Shown here piece after piece: positions 39,659-49,085 of a stretch of 64,000 bases of DNA (position 1 is its first letter; each line of letters opens with the position of its first letter). A program made the position numbers and the translations under genes. The notes below the pieces were generated by a model. That model saw only the letters and a program-made list of their open reading frames with translations. It was not told the DNA's origin and did no database searches. The DNA is from Pelomonas sp. SE-A7 (GTDB lineage: Bacteria; Pseudomonadota; Gammaproteobacteria; Burkholderiales; Burkholderiaceae_C). Location of the stretch: positions 806,001-870,000 of the forward strand of contig NZ_JAUASW010000002.1 in the NCBI RefSeq assembly GCF_030345705.1, written 5' to 3'.

Positions 39659-41347
39659 TCAGCCAAGTAGGTTGAGCAGGCTGGCGTAGAGCAGCTCCGG
39701 CGCCACCGGCTTGGGCAGGAAGTCGTCCATGCCGGCGGCCAGGCAGGCCTCGCGGTCGGACGAAAAGGCATTGCCGGTCAGGGCCACGATGGGCGTCAGC
39801 GCATGGACCGTGTCGCGGCGTATCGCCCGGCAGGCGTCCAGGCCGTTCATCTCCGGCATCTCCATGTCCATCAGGATGGCGTCATAGCGCTGCACGCGGG
39901 CCCGGCGCAAAGCCTGGGCGCCGTCCCCCACCATGTCCACCTCCAGGCCCGCGGCCTGCAGCAGCGACCACACGACCATCTGGTTGACCGGGTCGTCCTC
40001 GGCCAGCAGCACGCGGCGGCCGGCATGGCGCTCGCGCAGCAGCTGCTCGGCCTCGCTGGGCGCCAGCAGAGGCGCCTCCTGGGCCAGCAAAGCCTTGGCC
40101 GCCGGCATCTCGCCGAGCTGCAGCTGCACAGTGAACCAGAAAAGGCTGCCTGCACCCACCGCGCTCTGAGCCCCTGCATCGCCGCCCATCTTGCGGGCCA
40201 GGTGGCGGGTGATCGCCAGGCCCAGGCCGGTGCCGCCGTAGCGCCTTGCATTGCCGGCGTCAGCCTGCTCGAAAGGCGTGAACAAGCGCCCCATGGCTTC
40301 GGCGCTGATGCCTATGCCACTGTCGCGCACCTCAAAGCGCAGCAACAGGTTCTGCCCGGTTCGCTCCAGCACTCGCGCCGCCACCCAGACCGCGCCCTGC
40401 TCGGTGAACTTGACCGCGTTGGACAGCAGGTTCAGCAGCATCTGCATCAGCCGCGTCGGGTCGCCGTGCAGGCGCAGCGGCAGGTCGCCCAGGTCCACCT
40501 GCAGCTCCAGGCCCTTGGAGGCCGCGGCATCGGCCACCTGGGCCACGCTGCGCGAGACCAGGGCGGCGCTGTCGAAGTCCACGCCCTCCAGGTCCAGCCG
40601 GCCGGACTCGATGCGCGACATGTCCAGCACGTCGTTGATGATCTGCAGCAGATGCTGGGCCGAACCGTCTATGTCGCGCAGGCGCCGGGCCGCGAGCTCG
40701 TCCTGCGCATCGCGGCGCAGCAGGTGGGTCAGGCCCAGGATGGCATTCATCGGCGTGCGGATCTCGTGGCTCATATGGGCCAGGAAGGCGCTCTTGGCGC
40801 GGCTGGCGGCCTCGGCCTTGTCGCGCGCCACCAGCAGCTCGCCATTGATGTCCTTCAGGGCCAGCTCGGCCCGCTTGCGGACGCTGATGTCCAGGGCCAG
40901 CACGACGAAGCCGCGTACCCGGCCGTCCTGCACATCGGGCAGGTACTGGATCCATTGCCAGTCGGGCGAACGGCCGCGCACCTCGGCCTCGAAGGACTGC
41001 ATCTCGCCACGCAGCGCGGCGTTCACGTTGGGCTCGATCTGGGCCCAGTCCTCGGGGGCGAACAGCTCGCCCATGCGTCGGCCCAGCACCTGATCAGGAC
41101 TCAGGTCGAACCACTCGTGATAGCCGCGGTTGGCGAAGCGGCAGCGCAGCTGGCGGTCCCAGTAGGCGATGCGTCCGGGAATGTGGTCGGCGATCAGCCG
41201 CGCGACCAGTTCGCTGCGGGCCTGCGCGCGACGCGCCTGCACCAGCCCGTGCTGGTAGCAGCGCTGGCGCCGGCTGACGACGCTGCTGCCTCTGGCGACG
41301 CTGCGACGCGCCGACGCCCTCGTATCCGGATGCTGCTCTGCAGACAT
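39659..41347 (-). CDS. PAS-containing hybrid histidine kinase with C-terminal receiver
   Basis: 562 residues from the ATG at 41347 (GGGGAG upstream). No membrane segment. PAS domain at about 45-165 (GRIAYWDRQLRCRFANRGYH, then QWIQYLPDVQDGRVRGFVVLALD), HisKA with His194 in FLAHMSHEIRTPMNAILGLT, HATPase_c (NLLSNAVKFTEQGA, DSGIGIS, GGTGLGLAI) and a receiver (VLLAEDDPVNQMVVWSLLQA; Asp about 495 in AILMDMEMPEMNG). No Hpt domain, so phosphate must go to another protein. A cytoplasmic sensor with unknown stimulus. Confidence 0.93.
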   Translation of the reverse strand: MSAEQHPDTRASARRSVARGSSVVSRRQRCYQHGLVQARRAQARSELVARLIADHIPGRIAYWDRQLRCRFANRGYHEWFDLSPDQVLGRRMGELFAPEDWAQIEPNVNAALRGEMQSFEAEVRGRSPDWQWIQYLPDVQDGRVRGFVVLALDISVRKRAELALKDINGELLVARDKAEAASRAKSAFLAHMSHEIRTPMNAILGLTHLLRRDAQDELAARRLRDIDGSAQHLLQIINDVLDMSRIESGRLDLEGVDFDSAALVSRSVAQVADAAASKGLELQVDLGDLPLRLHGDPTRLMQMLLNLLSNAVKFTEQGAVWVAARVLERTGQNLLLRFEVRDSGIGISAEAMGRLFTPFEQADAGNARRYGGTGLGLAITRHLARKMGGDAGAQSAVGAGSLFWFTVQLQLGEMPAAKALLAQEAPLLAPSEAEQLLRERHAGRRVLLAEDDPVNQMVVWSLLQAAGLEVDMVGDGAQALRRARVQRYDAILMDMEMPEMNGLDACRAIRRDTVHALTPIVALTGNAFSSDREACLAAGMDDFLPKPVAPELLYASLLNLLG

Positions 41348-41465
41348 GGCCACTGCTCCCCTTCACCATCGGCGGACTTGACCTCAGCGGGCCCTCGATC
41401 CGGCAACAGCAAGGGAAATCCTGCCCGCGATTCGGCGCGGCTGCAAGCCCGTATCTTGAGGATGC

Positions 41466-43106
41466 TCAAGCAATCCATACCGCGAAGAAGGCGCGGAGCT
41501 TGTTCCAGGCGCTTACACGTTCGTCCGACAGCACATCCAGGAAGTCAGAGAGGCGCTTGGACTTGGCCATGGTGTAGACGGTCAGCGCCACGGTGACCAG
41601 CAGGGTGAGCATGAAGATCCAGAAGCGGCGCGACAGCGGCGCCTCGGCCTCGGCCAGCAAGTTCATGCCCAGGAAGCCGGTGGTAATCGTGCCCACCAGA
41701 CCGAAGATGGTCACCACGGTCAGGCGCACCACGGTGTTGGCCTGGCGCCTCAGATTGTCGGCTTCGAGGTAGGAGGCCATGTCGCTGATGCGGCTCTTGA
41801 CCTCGGCATACAGGGTTTCGGTCTCCAGATGCCGCTGACATAACGCGAACAGCGCCCGTGCCTGGGCCTGCTCGGCCAGGGCGTGAAACCAGTAGCGGTG
41901 GGTGAAGCGCAGAAAGCCCTCGAAGGCAGCCCGGATCGCCCGCTTGAAGCGGCGCACGCTGTCCGCATCCTGAACATTCAGCCGGCGCAGCGCCTCGACC
42001 AGGCGGTCCGAGAACATCAGCAGCGTGGCTTTCTGGAAATGGGCGATCAGGAAGATCAGGAAATGCTGGTGGCGGAACTGGGCCAGCACGCCGCGGTCGC
42101 GGCAGCAGAAGAATTCGGCGTCGCTGCGGCCTATGACGATCAGGGCATGGCCGCAACCTATGTAGCGGGTATCGGGTGCCGCGCCGCCGGACTGCCAGAA
42201 GCGGTCGTAGCAATAGCGCTGCTCGAAGTCGGCGAGCATCGCATCGCCGAAGGGCAGTTGCTCGGTCGCGCCGGCGCCGGTGACCAGGCCCAGACGCACG
42301 AAGTCGGCGCGGCTCAGTGCACGCGGATCGTCCAGCGCCAGCCAGGCCATCATCGGCATGCGGTAGTAGTCGATCTGGCGGTAGCGCAAGAGGCCGGCTT
42401 CGGTCGAAGCATCGGGCACCAGCGGGCGCAGCAGGAAGTCCCAGTGGGCGGCGATGCGCGGCGCCCGCTGCTCATGCACATGGGCGATGAAGCGCTCGCG
42501 CTCGCCGCTGTCCGAACTGGCCAGCACCCGGCCCTGGTCATCGAGCCAGGCGGCCTCGACCAGGGTGTGCAAGGGCTGGCCGGCCGCATCCCAGCCCGAG
42601 GGGTAGGCACGGCCCAGCCGGTAGAGCAGGTCCTGCGCTTCCGCCAGGGCCAGCTCGTCGCCGGCCAGCTCCACGTTGAGCAGCACCACGTCCACGTCGA
42701 AGAAGAAGTAGAGGTCGATGTGGATGACCTTGAGCGTGAGCGGCTCGGCTTCCGGGCGCGTCCGCGCGCGCAGCATGGCCACGTCATGGCGGCGGAACAC
42801 CTTCATGCCGGCTTCGGCCGGTGCATCACCACGGGCCTGGGCCGCGGCCTGACCCTCGCCGTAGAGAAAGCGCTGGACGAAAGGCAGGAAGGTGACGAAC
42901 TCCTGGTAATGCCTTTCGTGGAAGCTGGCCGAATCTCCGGTGTATTCATCGACCACCGGCGCCCAGGGCCCCGGCTGCTTCGCCAGCAGCTCCCAGGGTC
43001 GGCGCGGCGCCGCGTCCTCGCCGGGTAGCGGCATCAGGCGAAGCGGCCAGAGCAGGACCTGGTGCAGGCGCCGCACCACAGGACTGGCACGCTGGGTTTC
43101 GCTCAT
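41466..43106 (-). CDS. CorA-like two-helix membrane protein with a GMN motif
   Basis: 546 residues. A long soluble N-terminal part (about 460 residues, rich in aromatic and charged residues, for example IHIDLYFFFDVDVVLLNVEL and RYCYDRFWQSGG), then a helical stretch (YAEVKSRISDMASYLEADNL), then two membrane helices (about 460-479 and 495-513) with GMN at 480-482 between them, as in the CorA Mg2+ channel. Family CorA proteins are usually 300-370 residues, so the N-domain is unusually large. Divalent-cation transport is the best guess. Twenty-nine bases downstream of a TonB-dependent receptor on the same strand. Confidence 0.75.
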   Translation of the reverse strand: MSETQRASPVVRRLHQVLLWPLRLMPLPGEDAAPRRPWELLAKQPGPWAPVVDEYTGDSASFHERHYQEFVTFLPFVQRFLYGEGQAAAQARGDAPAEAGMKVFRRHDVAMLRARTRPEAEPLTLKVIHIDLYFFFDVDVVLLNVELAGDELALAEAQDLLYRLGRAYPSGWDAAGQPLHTLVEAAWLDDQGRVLASSDSGERERFIAHVHEQRAPRIAAHWDFLLRPLVPDASTEAGLLRYRQIDYYRMPMMAWLALDDPRALSRADFVRLGLVTGAGATEQLPFGDAMLADFEQRYCYDRFWQSGGAAPDTRYIGCGHALIVIGRSDAEFFCCRDRGVLAQFRHQHFLIFLIAHFQKATLLMFSDRLVEALRRLNVQDADSVRRFKRAIRAAFEGFLRFTHRYWFHALAEQAQARALFALCQRHLETETLYAEVKSRISDMASYLEADNLRRQANTVVRLTVVTIFGLVGTITTGFLGMNLLAEAEAPLSRRFWIFMLTLLVTVALTVYTMAKSKRLSDFLDVLSDERVSAWNKLRAFFAVWIA

Positions 43107-43135
43107 CGGGTCTCCTGTTCCGCCTTGTGTCGTCG

Positions 43136-45223
43136 TCAGAAGCGCAGCCTGGCCTCGACCGACCAGCTGCGGCCCGCCAGCGGCAGGTCATTGGGCAGCG
43201 TGCCTCCGGGCAGGGTGGGCTCCCGGGCGTCGGCGTCGAAGGCATTGCGCAGCAGCGCGGCGATCTCCCAGCCGGAACCCGCCATGGTGCGCCGCAGGCT
43301 GAGGTCCACCGTGGTGTAGTCGGGCACTGGTGCGCGGGCATCGCCGCTCGCGCGCTTGCGATCTGCCACGCGATTGAGCTGGGTGCCCAGCTGCCACTCG
43401 CCCGAAGCCCGCCAGTCAACGCGGGCGTAGTGGTGCTGGTGCGGCGCATAGCCGGCGTCCAGCCCGGTGGCCCGGTCGGTCGTGCGCTGGAAGGCCAGGT
43501 GCCCGGACACGCGCAGCTGGCGCAGCGCATCCCATTGCATCTCCAGCTCGCCGCCGCGGCCGCGCAACCGGCCGACGTTGCGATAGGTCGCGCCGGTGGC
43601 CGGCGGCGGATTCGCGACGACGCGGATGATCTCGCTGGCATCCAGCCGGTACAGGCTCAGGTTCAGCTGCAACTCGGCGACCGGCGCCCAGGCGAGCGCC
43701 AACTCGCTGGTCTTCATGCGCTCGGGCTTGATGTCCGGGTTGCCGGTGCTGACCGGGTTGATCGTGAACTGCTCGCTGAAGCCCGGCGCGCGGAAGGCCC
43801 GGCCATGCATCAGCTTGGCCGTCACGTTGTAGGCCGCCTCCCAGACCAGGGCCAGGCGCGGATTGGTCGTGCCGCCGAAGTCCGAGTAGCGGTCATGGCG
43901 CAGGCCGGCGGTCAGGCTCCAGTCGGGCGCCAGGCTCCACTCGTCCTGCGCATAGAGGTAGTTGCTGGTGCGTCGCGCCGGCAGGATGTGCGGCTGGATG
44001 GGGTTGTAGTCGATCACCGGCCCGGTCGGCACCGGCACGCCGGTCGGCGACACGATGAAGTTCTTGCGGGTCTCGGCGCGATAGAGGTCGGTGTCGTCGT
44101 GGCCCAGGCCTATGCGCAGGCTGTGGCCGGCCAGGCCGCTGTAGATCGCATGCGTATCGAAACGCCAGACGCGCTCCCAGCGCGCCGGCCCGCCGATCAT
44201 GCCGTTCGGAAAGAGGTTGGCGCCTATGCGCGTGCCCGCCGGGAACAGCGTCAGGCCGCGCGGCGTCACGAACTGATAGCGGCTCATCGCCACCGTGGCA
44301 CCGGCCACCCAGTCCTGCGCGAACTGCGCGTCGGTCCAGCTCAGATCGGCCATCAGGCGGTCCATGTCGATGTGGCTGTCCGGATCGAGCGCCGAGTTGA
44401 CGCCGGCGCCGGTGCCGAGGTTGTGACGCATGAACTTGTTGGCTCGCAGCCTCCACTTTTCCCAGCCCAGCTCAAGGCCGGCGTCGAGCGCATCGTGGCC
44501 GGCATTGATAGGCCCGGGGGCACGGCTCGCGTGGGTGCCGAACAGGTTGTCGAGCCGCGTCGCTGCATCGGCTTCTATGGTCTTGCCGTGGCCGTCGGTC
44601 TTGCCGACACGCAGGTAGGCACTGAGCGCCGCCGGCCCGAGGCTGCCGGCATGCTGCAACCACAGGTCGCCTGCCTTGAAGGCGCCGACGCGCGCGCCGA
44701 GCTCCGTGCCCTTGAGCGCGGCCGGCCCCTTGGTGACGATGTTGATCACGCCGGCGAAGGCGTCGGCCCCGTAGAGCGCCGAGCCGGGCCCGCGTATCAC
44801 CTCGATGCGCGCCACGTTCTCGAGCGGAAATCCGCCCCATTCATTGCCCTTGTCGCCGGCATAGGCCGTCTTCATCGGCTGCCCGTTCAACAGGACCAGC
44901 ACCTGCACATTGAGCGGCTGGCTCAGCATGCCGCGGATGCCATACAGGGGCACGTTGAGGATGGGCCCGTAGCTGACATGCAGGCCGGGCACGCTCGCCA
45001 GCGCCTGGTCGAGGTCGGTCGCGCCCATGGCCGCGATGTCCTGGGCCGTGATGACGGTCGCCACGGCCGGCGCACGTTTCAGGGACTGGCGGCTGCCGGT
45101 CGCGATGCTGACCATGTGCTTGTCACCGAATGCCAGGGCAATGTCCTCCTCAGGCACCGGACCGGCCAGTGCAAGAGGCAATAGAAGATTGCCTCCGCAC
45201 AGGGCCAGCCAGACATTCTTCAT
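43136..45223 (-). CDS. TonB-dependent outer-membrane receptor
   Basis: 695 residues. Signal peptide MKNVWLALCGGNLLLPLALA. Plug domain at about 50-165 (APAVATVITAQDIAAMGATD, VPLYGIRGMLSQPLNVQVLV, ARIEVIRGPGSALYGADAFA, VINIVTKG), then a 22-strand barrel with DIKPERMKTSELALAW and a C-terminal aromatic end WSVEARLRF. Energised uptake of a siderophore, cobalamin or other large ligand; vitamin-B12/colicin-receptor (CirA/BtuB-like) similarity is likely, but the ligand is unknown. No Fur box was recognised by eye in the 49-base gap upstream. Confidence 0.93.
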   Translation of the reverse strand: MKNVWLALCGGNLLLPLALAGPVPEEDIALAFGDKHMVSIATGSRQSLKRAPAVATVITAQDIAAMGATDLDQALASVPGLHVSYGPILNVPLYGIRGMLSQPLNVQVLVLLNGQPMKTAYAGDKGNEWGGFPLENVARIEVIRGPGSALYGADAFAGVINIVTKGPAALKGTELGARVGAFKAGDLWLQHAGSLGPAALSAYLRVGKTDGHGKTIEADAATRLDNLFGTHASRAPGPINAGHDALDAGLELGWEKWRLRANKFMRHNLGTGAGVNSALDPDSHIDMDRLMADLSWTDAQFAQDWVAGATVAMSRYQFVTPRGLTLFPAGTRIGANLFPNGMIGGPARWERVWRFDTHAIYSGLAGHSLRIGLGHDDTDLYRAETRKNFIVSPTGVPVPTGPVIDYNPIQPHILPARRTSNYLYAQDEWSLAPDWSLTAGLRHDRYSDFGGTTNPRLALVWEAAYNVTAKLMHGRAFRAPGFSEQFTINPVSTGNPDIKPERMKTSELALAWAPVAELQLNLSLYRLDASEIIRVVANPPPATGATYRNVGRLRGRGGELEMQWDALRQLRVSGHLAFQRTTDRATGLDAGYAPHQHHYARVDWRASGEWQLGTQLNRVADRKRASGDARAPVPDYTTVDLSLRRTMAGSGWEIAALLRNAFDADAREPTLPGGTLPNDLPLAGRSWSVEARLRF

Positions 45224-45272
45224 GTGCTGCTCCTTGCCCGGCGCGGCCAGGCCAAGTCAGGCCAGTCTATGC

Positions 45273-46454
45273 TCAGTCGGCGGCCTGCGGCAGAGGCAGG
45301 GGCGACACGCGCTCCACGCGGTTGCGCCCCCCATGCTTGGCCTGGTAGAGCGCCTTGTCGGCCTGGGTGTAGACCCGGCCCGCGTCCAGGTTGCTGTCCG
45401 AGGCCGCGACGACCAGGCCGGCCGACACCGTCATCGAGAACTCGCGCCCGTCGGGCAGCTTGATCTGCAGCGCCGCCACGCTCTGGCGCACCTGCTCCAG
45501 CAGGCGCAGCGCGCCGGGTTCATCAGTGGTCGGCAGCAGCAGGCCGAACTCCTCGCCGCCCAGGCGGCCCAGCACGTCGGAGGCGCGCAGGCGCTGGCGC
45601 ACCTCGCGGGCGAACAGTTGCAGGGCCAGGTCGCCGGCCTGGTGGCCGTAGCGGTCGTTGATCTGCTTGAAATGGTCCAGGTCGAGCATCGCAAACGCCA
45701 CCGGCGAGCCCTCGCGGCGGCCGCGCTCCAGCGTGTGGGCCAGCAGCGCGTCGGTGCTGCTGCGGTTGAGGCAGCCTGTCAGTCCGTCGTGGCTGGCCAG
45801 CGACTCCATGCGCGCCGCGGCCCGCTCGAAGCTGGCCAGCACGAAGCCGAAGCCCGTGCCCATCAGAGCCAGGAAGGAGCAAAGAAAGGTCAGGCCCTGG
45901 CCCAGGCTCGCTTGCATCAGGTCGGTGTACTGCTCAGGCACCTGCAGCGCATGCCAGCCGCGCAGGCAAAGCGCGGTAGCCGCCAGCGCCAATGTCAGGC
46001 CCACGGCCCGCAGCGTGGCCTCGCGGCGCCAGCCATGGCGCATCACCACATAGATGCCCGGGCTGAGCAGCAGCGCATAGGCGACCGACAGCCAGGCCGT
46101 GCGCCAGGCCAGCGTGCTGTCCAGCAGCAGGCCGGTCAGGCTGGAGCTGAGCATCCAGGCGATCCAGAACGGCGCCACCGGCCAGCCGCACTCCACAAAA
46201 CGCTGCAGCGCCCGCACATAGAGCAGCAGGCCGGCGAAGATGAAGCTGTTGCCTACCAATACCGAGATCCACAGCGGCAGCACCACCCGCGCGCCCAGCA
46301 TGGCAAAGCCAAGCACGAAGGCCCAGTTGCCCCAGGCCCAGAGGCCCAGTTCCGGCTGGCGCAGCGCGCCCCTTCGAGCCACCAGCAACTGCAGGCCCAG
46401 CAGCAGATAGCCGCCGAGCAAGGCCAACAGCAGGGTGGGGATGTGCAAGCTCAT
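45273..46454 (-). CDS. Membrane-bound diguanylate cyclase (GGDEF)
   Basis: 393 residues. Seven hydrophobic segments in the first about 205 residues, then a GGDEF domain: DGLTGCLNRSSTDALL, LDLDHFKQINDRYGHQAGD and the active-site loop GGEEFGLLL. An I-site RASD lies five residues before it, so feedback inhibition by c-di-GMP is expected. Makes c-di-GMP from two GTP. No EAL domain. Divergent from the lipid kinase gene. Confidence 0.94.
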   Translation of the reverse strand: MSLHIPTLLLALLGGYLLLGLQLLVARRGALRQPELGLWAWGNWAFVLGFAMLGARVVLPLWISVLVGNSFIFAGLLLYVRALQRFVECGWPVAPFWIAWMLSSSLTGLLLDSTLAWRTAWLSVAYALLLSPGIYVVMRHGWRREATLRAVGLTLALAATALCLRGWHALQVPEQYTDLMQASLGQGLTFLCSFLALMGTGFGFVLASFERAAARMESLASHDGLTGCLNRSSTDALLAHTLERGRREGSPVAFAMLDLDHFKQINDRYGHQAGDLALQLFAREVRQRLRASDVLGRLGGEEFGLLLPTTDEPGALRLLEQVRQSVAALQIKLPDGREFSMTVSAGLVVAASDSNLDAGRVYTQADKALYQAKHGGRNRVERVSPLPLPQAAD

Positions 46455-46533
46455 CGCCGCCCAGTTTAGGGATCGCCCGCGGCCGCGGCTGCGGGACTTT
46501 CCCGCTGACCGGGGCGGCGCAAAGGACTATCGT

Positions 46534-47451
46534 GTGCGGCTGCCAACAGAAGTCCTCCTCCGTCCCGTGCAATCCCTCGCCCTGTGCCTGCTCAATCCCC
46601 TGGCGGCCGGCGGCCGTGCTGCCGCCCTGGCCGCGCCGCTGCGCGAAGCCCTGCCCAAGGTGCCGCTGTTCCTGCCGACCGACGTGGCCAGCGCCCGTGC
46701 ACGCCTGCTGGCCCTGCCGCCGCGCAGCCGGGTCATCGTGGCCGGCGGCGATGGCACGGTCCATCAGCTGCTGCCGGCCCTGGTCGAACGAGAGCTGGAA
46801 CTGGCCCTGCTGCCCGGCGGCACCGGCAATGACCTGGCCCGCGCCCTGGGCCTGCATGGCCTGAGCTTCGAGACCGCACTCGAGAAGGCGCGCCACGGCC
46901 TGGCCGGCAGCATGGACCTGGGTTGCGTCGAGGTCGAGGGCCGCGAACACCACTTCATGTCCAGCCTGGCCCTGGGCTTCGACGCCGCCGTCGGCGCCCG
47001 CGCGCTGGCCGCGCCGACCTGGCTGCGCGGCATGCCGCGCTACCTCTGGGCCACGCTGGCCGAAATCGGCTCGCTGCGCCGCTATCCGCTCAAGCTGTCC
47101 AGCGGGGGCCAGGTCTTGCATGAAGGCGAGATGCTGTTCGCCTCCTGCCTCAATACATCCAGCTATGCCAGCGGCATGCCGGTGGCGCCGGGAGCGCAGA
47201 TCGACGACGGCCACCTGGACCTGGTCTGCGTGGGCCGCTACGGCCGGCTCGGCGCCCTGGCCGCGATGCCGGCCCTGCTGGCCGGCCAGCACCTGCGCCT
47301 GCCGGGCATCTTCATGCGGCGCATCAGCAGCCTGCAGATCAACAGCCCCGAGCCACTGCCCCTGGCTCTGGATGGCGAGCCGATTCCGGCGGCGCGCTCG
47401 CTGACGGTCCAGGCCCGGCCGCTGGCGCTGCGGGTGGTGCGCGGCGGCTGA
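46534..47451 (+). CDS. Diacylglycerol/lipid kinase family protein
   Basis: 305 residues from the GTG at 46534 (AAAGGA 7 bases upstream); a GTG at 46567 (294 residues) is an alternative and starts closer to the conserved NPLAAGGRA. DAGK catalytic motifs: VIVAGGDGTVHQLLPAL and LLPGGTGNDLARALGL, then the C-terminal beta-sandwich with DDGHLDLVCVGRYGRLG. Similar to YegS/BmrU lipid kinases that phosphorylate diacylglycerol or related lipids at the membrane. Divergent from the diguanylate cyclase. Confidence 0.87.
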   Translation: MRLPTEVLLRPVQSLALCLLNPLAAGGRAAALAAPLREALPKVPLFLPTDVASARARLLALPPRSRVIVAGGDGTVHQLLPALVERELELALLPGGTGNDLARALGLHGLSFETALEKARHGLAGSMDLGCVEVEGREHHFMSSLALGFDAAVGARALAAPTWLRGMPRYLWATLAEIGSLRRYPLKLSSGGQVLHEGEMLFASCLNTSSYASGMPVAPGAQIDDGHLDLVCVGRYGRLGALAAMPALLAGQHLRLPGIFMRRISSLQINSPEPLPLALDGEPIPAARSLTVQARPLALRVVRGG

Positions 47452-47488
47452 TAGGCTTGGCGTCGACATCGCCACCTGGAATACCGCC

Positions 47489-47959
47489 ATGCGCCTACCC
47501 TGCCTTGCCCTCCTGCTTTGCTGCTCGCTCCCCGCCTTGGCCGAGGGCGAGCGCATAGGCGCGGTCGATACCGTCTTCAAGCTGATAGGACCGGACCACA
47601 AGATCGTGGTCGAGGCCTATGACGACCCCGCGGTCGAGGGCGTGACCTGCTATGTCTCGCGGGCCAAGACCGGCGGCGTCAAGGGCGCGCTGGGCCTGGC
47701 CGAGGACAAGGCCGAGGCCTCGATCGCCTGCCGCCAGGTCGGGCCGGTGCGCATCGCCAAGCCGCTGCCGAAGCAGGACGAGGTGTTCAACGAGCGCATC
47801 TCGCTGGTGTTCAAGAAGCTGCGCATAGTCCGCATGGTCGATGCCAAGCGCAACACCCTGGTCTACCTGACCTATTCGGACCGGCTGATCGAGGGCTCGC
47901 CTCAGAACAGCGTGACCGCGGTGCCGGTGGACCGGGCCACGCCCATTCCGCTCAAGTGA
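47489..47959 (+). CDS. creA: CreA-family exported protein
   Basis: 156 residues. Signal peptide MRLPCLALLLCCSLPALA. Mature part matches CreA: IGAVDTVFKLIGPDHKIVVE, VTCYVSRAKTGGVKGALGLA, EASIACRQVGPV and VFNERISLVFKKLRIVRMVD, with two Cys that probably bond. CreA is a conserved periplasmic protein of unknown activity, named for the creABCD locus, which is not present here. Converges with the lactonase gene, overlapping by 8 bases. Confidence 0.93.
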   Translation: MRLPCLALLLCCSLPALAEGERIGAVDTVFKLIGPDHKIVVEAYDDPAVEGVTCYVSRAKTGGVKGALGLAEDKAEASIACRQVGPVRIAKPLPKQDEVFNERISLVFKKLRIVRMVDAKRNTLVYLTYSDRLIEGSPQNSVTAVPVDRATPIPLK

Positions 47960-49046
47960 CAAGCACCAGGTGGGCCGGGCTGGGCGCGGCCACCTGCCCG
48001 GCAAAACGCAGGCCGCCGTCCTCGGCCTGGCGCTCGAACAGGCTCACTTGCTGGCTGCGCTGGTTGCAGACGAACAGCCAGCGGCCCTGCGCATCCAGCG
48101 TACAGGAGCGCGGATAGCTGCCGCGCACCCAGGCCTCGCCCTGCCATTGCGGCCGGCCGTCGGAGGCCAACGCGAAGATGCTGATCGCATCATGCAGCCG
48201 GTTCAGGCTGTAAAGGTGGCGGCCATCGGGCGAGACCACCAGGTCCGAGGCATAGCTGAGCCCCACATGGCCGGCCGGCAGCGCGCTCAGCTCCGCTTGC
48301 ACACGCAGCTTGCCGCTGCCGGCGTCGAAGGCCAGCCACAGCAAGGTGTTGGATTTTTCGTTGAGCAGGTAGAGCTGCTCGGGCAGGCGCGGATGGAAGG
48401 CGAAATGCCGCGGCCCGCTGCCGGCGCGCAGGGCCAGCGAGCGGCCCGGCGCCAGGCGGCCGTCCTGCCAGCGCCAGGCGCTCAGGCGGTCCTGGCCGAG
48501 GTCGGTCGCGAGCACCCAGCGGCCGCTGGGGTCGGGTCTTGCCATGTGGGCATGGGGCTTGGCACCGTCCGGCGCCGGCACACGCTGCACCGGCGCGCCG
48601 AGGCTGCCGTCCGGCTGCACAGCCAGCAGCGCCAGCTCGCCGCTGCCGTAGTGCGAGACGATGGCATGGCCCTGGTGCAGGCTCAGGTGGACAGGCCCTG
48701 CCCCGCCCGAGGCGACCTGGGCCAGCGGCGTCAAGGCGCCACTGGCTGAATCCATCGAATAGCTGCCGATCGAGCCGCTGGCCCGGCCCTCGAAATCCGC
48801 ATGCTCGTTGACCGCGTAGAGCCGCTGTCCGTCGCCCGAGAGCTGCAGCCAGCTGGGGCTGTGGCGATTGGGCTGGACCGGTCCGGCCGACCAGGCTCCG
48901 TCGGCCTTCTGCTCCAGGCTCAGCAAGCCTTTGGACTCGGGTGCATAGCCGCCGAGATAGGCCCGGCGAACCGCACTTGTGGCGCCGGCTTCGCCGAGCG
49001 GCAGGACCAGGGCCGAGGCTTGCAGCAGGTGGCGGCGAGACAGCAT
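47952..49046 (-). CDS. Beta-propeller lactonase family protein, Tat-exported
   Basis: 364 residues from the ATG at 49046; an upstream ATG at 49067 would add seven acidic residues, unlikely ahead of a signal. Twin-arginine signal SRRHLLQASALVLPLG. Seven-bladed propeller repeats with the 6-phosphogluconolactonase (YbhE/Pgl) pattern: YLGGYAPESKGLLSLEQKAD, SGGAGPVHLSLHQGHAIVSH, GAKPHAHMARPDPSGRWVLA, GPRHFAFHPRLPEQLYLLNE and VSPDGRHLYSLNRLHDAISI. Cytoplasmic members hydrolyse 6-phosphogluconolactone. Export here suggests a different lactone or polymer substrate. Confidence 0.88.
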   Translation of the reverse strand: MLSRRHLLQASALVLPLGEAGATSAVRRAYLGGYAPESKGLLSLEQKADGAWSAGPVQPNRHSPSWLQLSGDGQRLYAVNEHADFEGRASGSIGSYSMDSASGALTPLAQVASGGAGPVHLSLHQGHAIVSHYGSGELALLAVQPDGSLGAPVQRVPAPDGAKPHAHMARPDPSGRWVLATDLGQDRLSAWRWQDGRLAPGRSLALRAGSGPRHFAFHPRLPEQLYLLNEKSNTLLWLAFDAGSGKLRVQAELSALPAGHVGLSYASDLVVSPDGRHLYSLNRLHDAISIFALASDGRPQWQGEAWVRGSYPRSCTLDAQGRWLFVCNQRSQQVSLFERQAEDGGLRFAGQVAAPSPAHLVLVT

Positions 49047-49085
49047 GTCGTCGGAATCCTCGTCCATGGTCTTGTTCTGCTTCGC

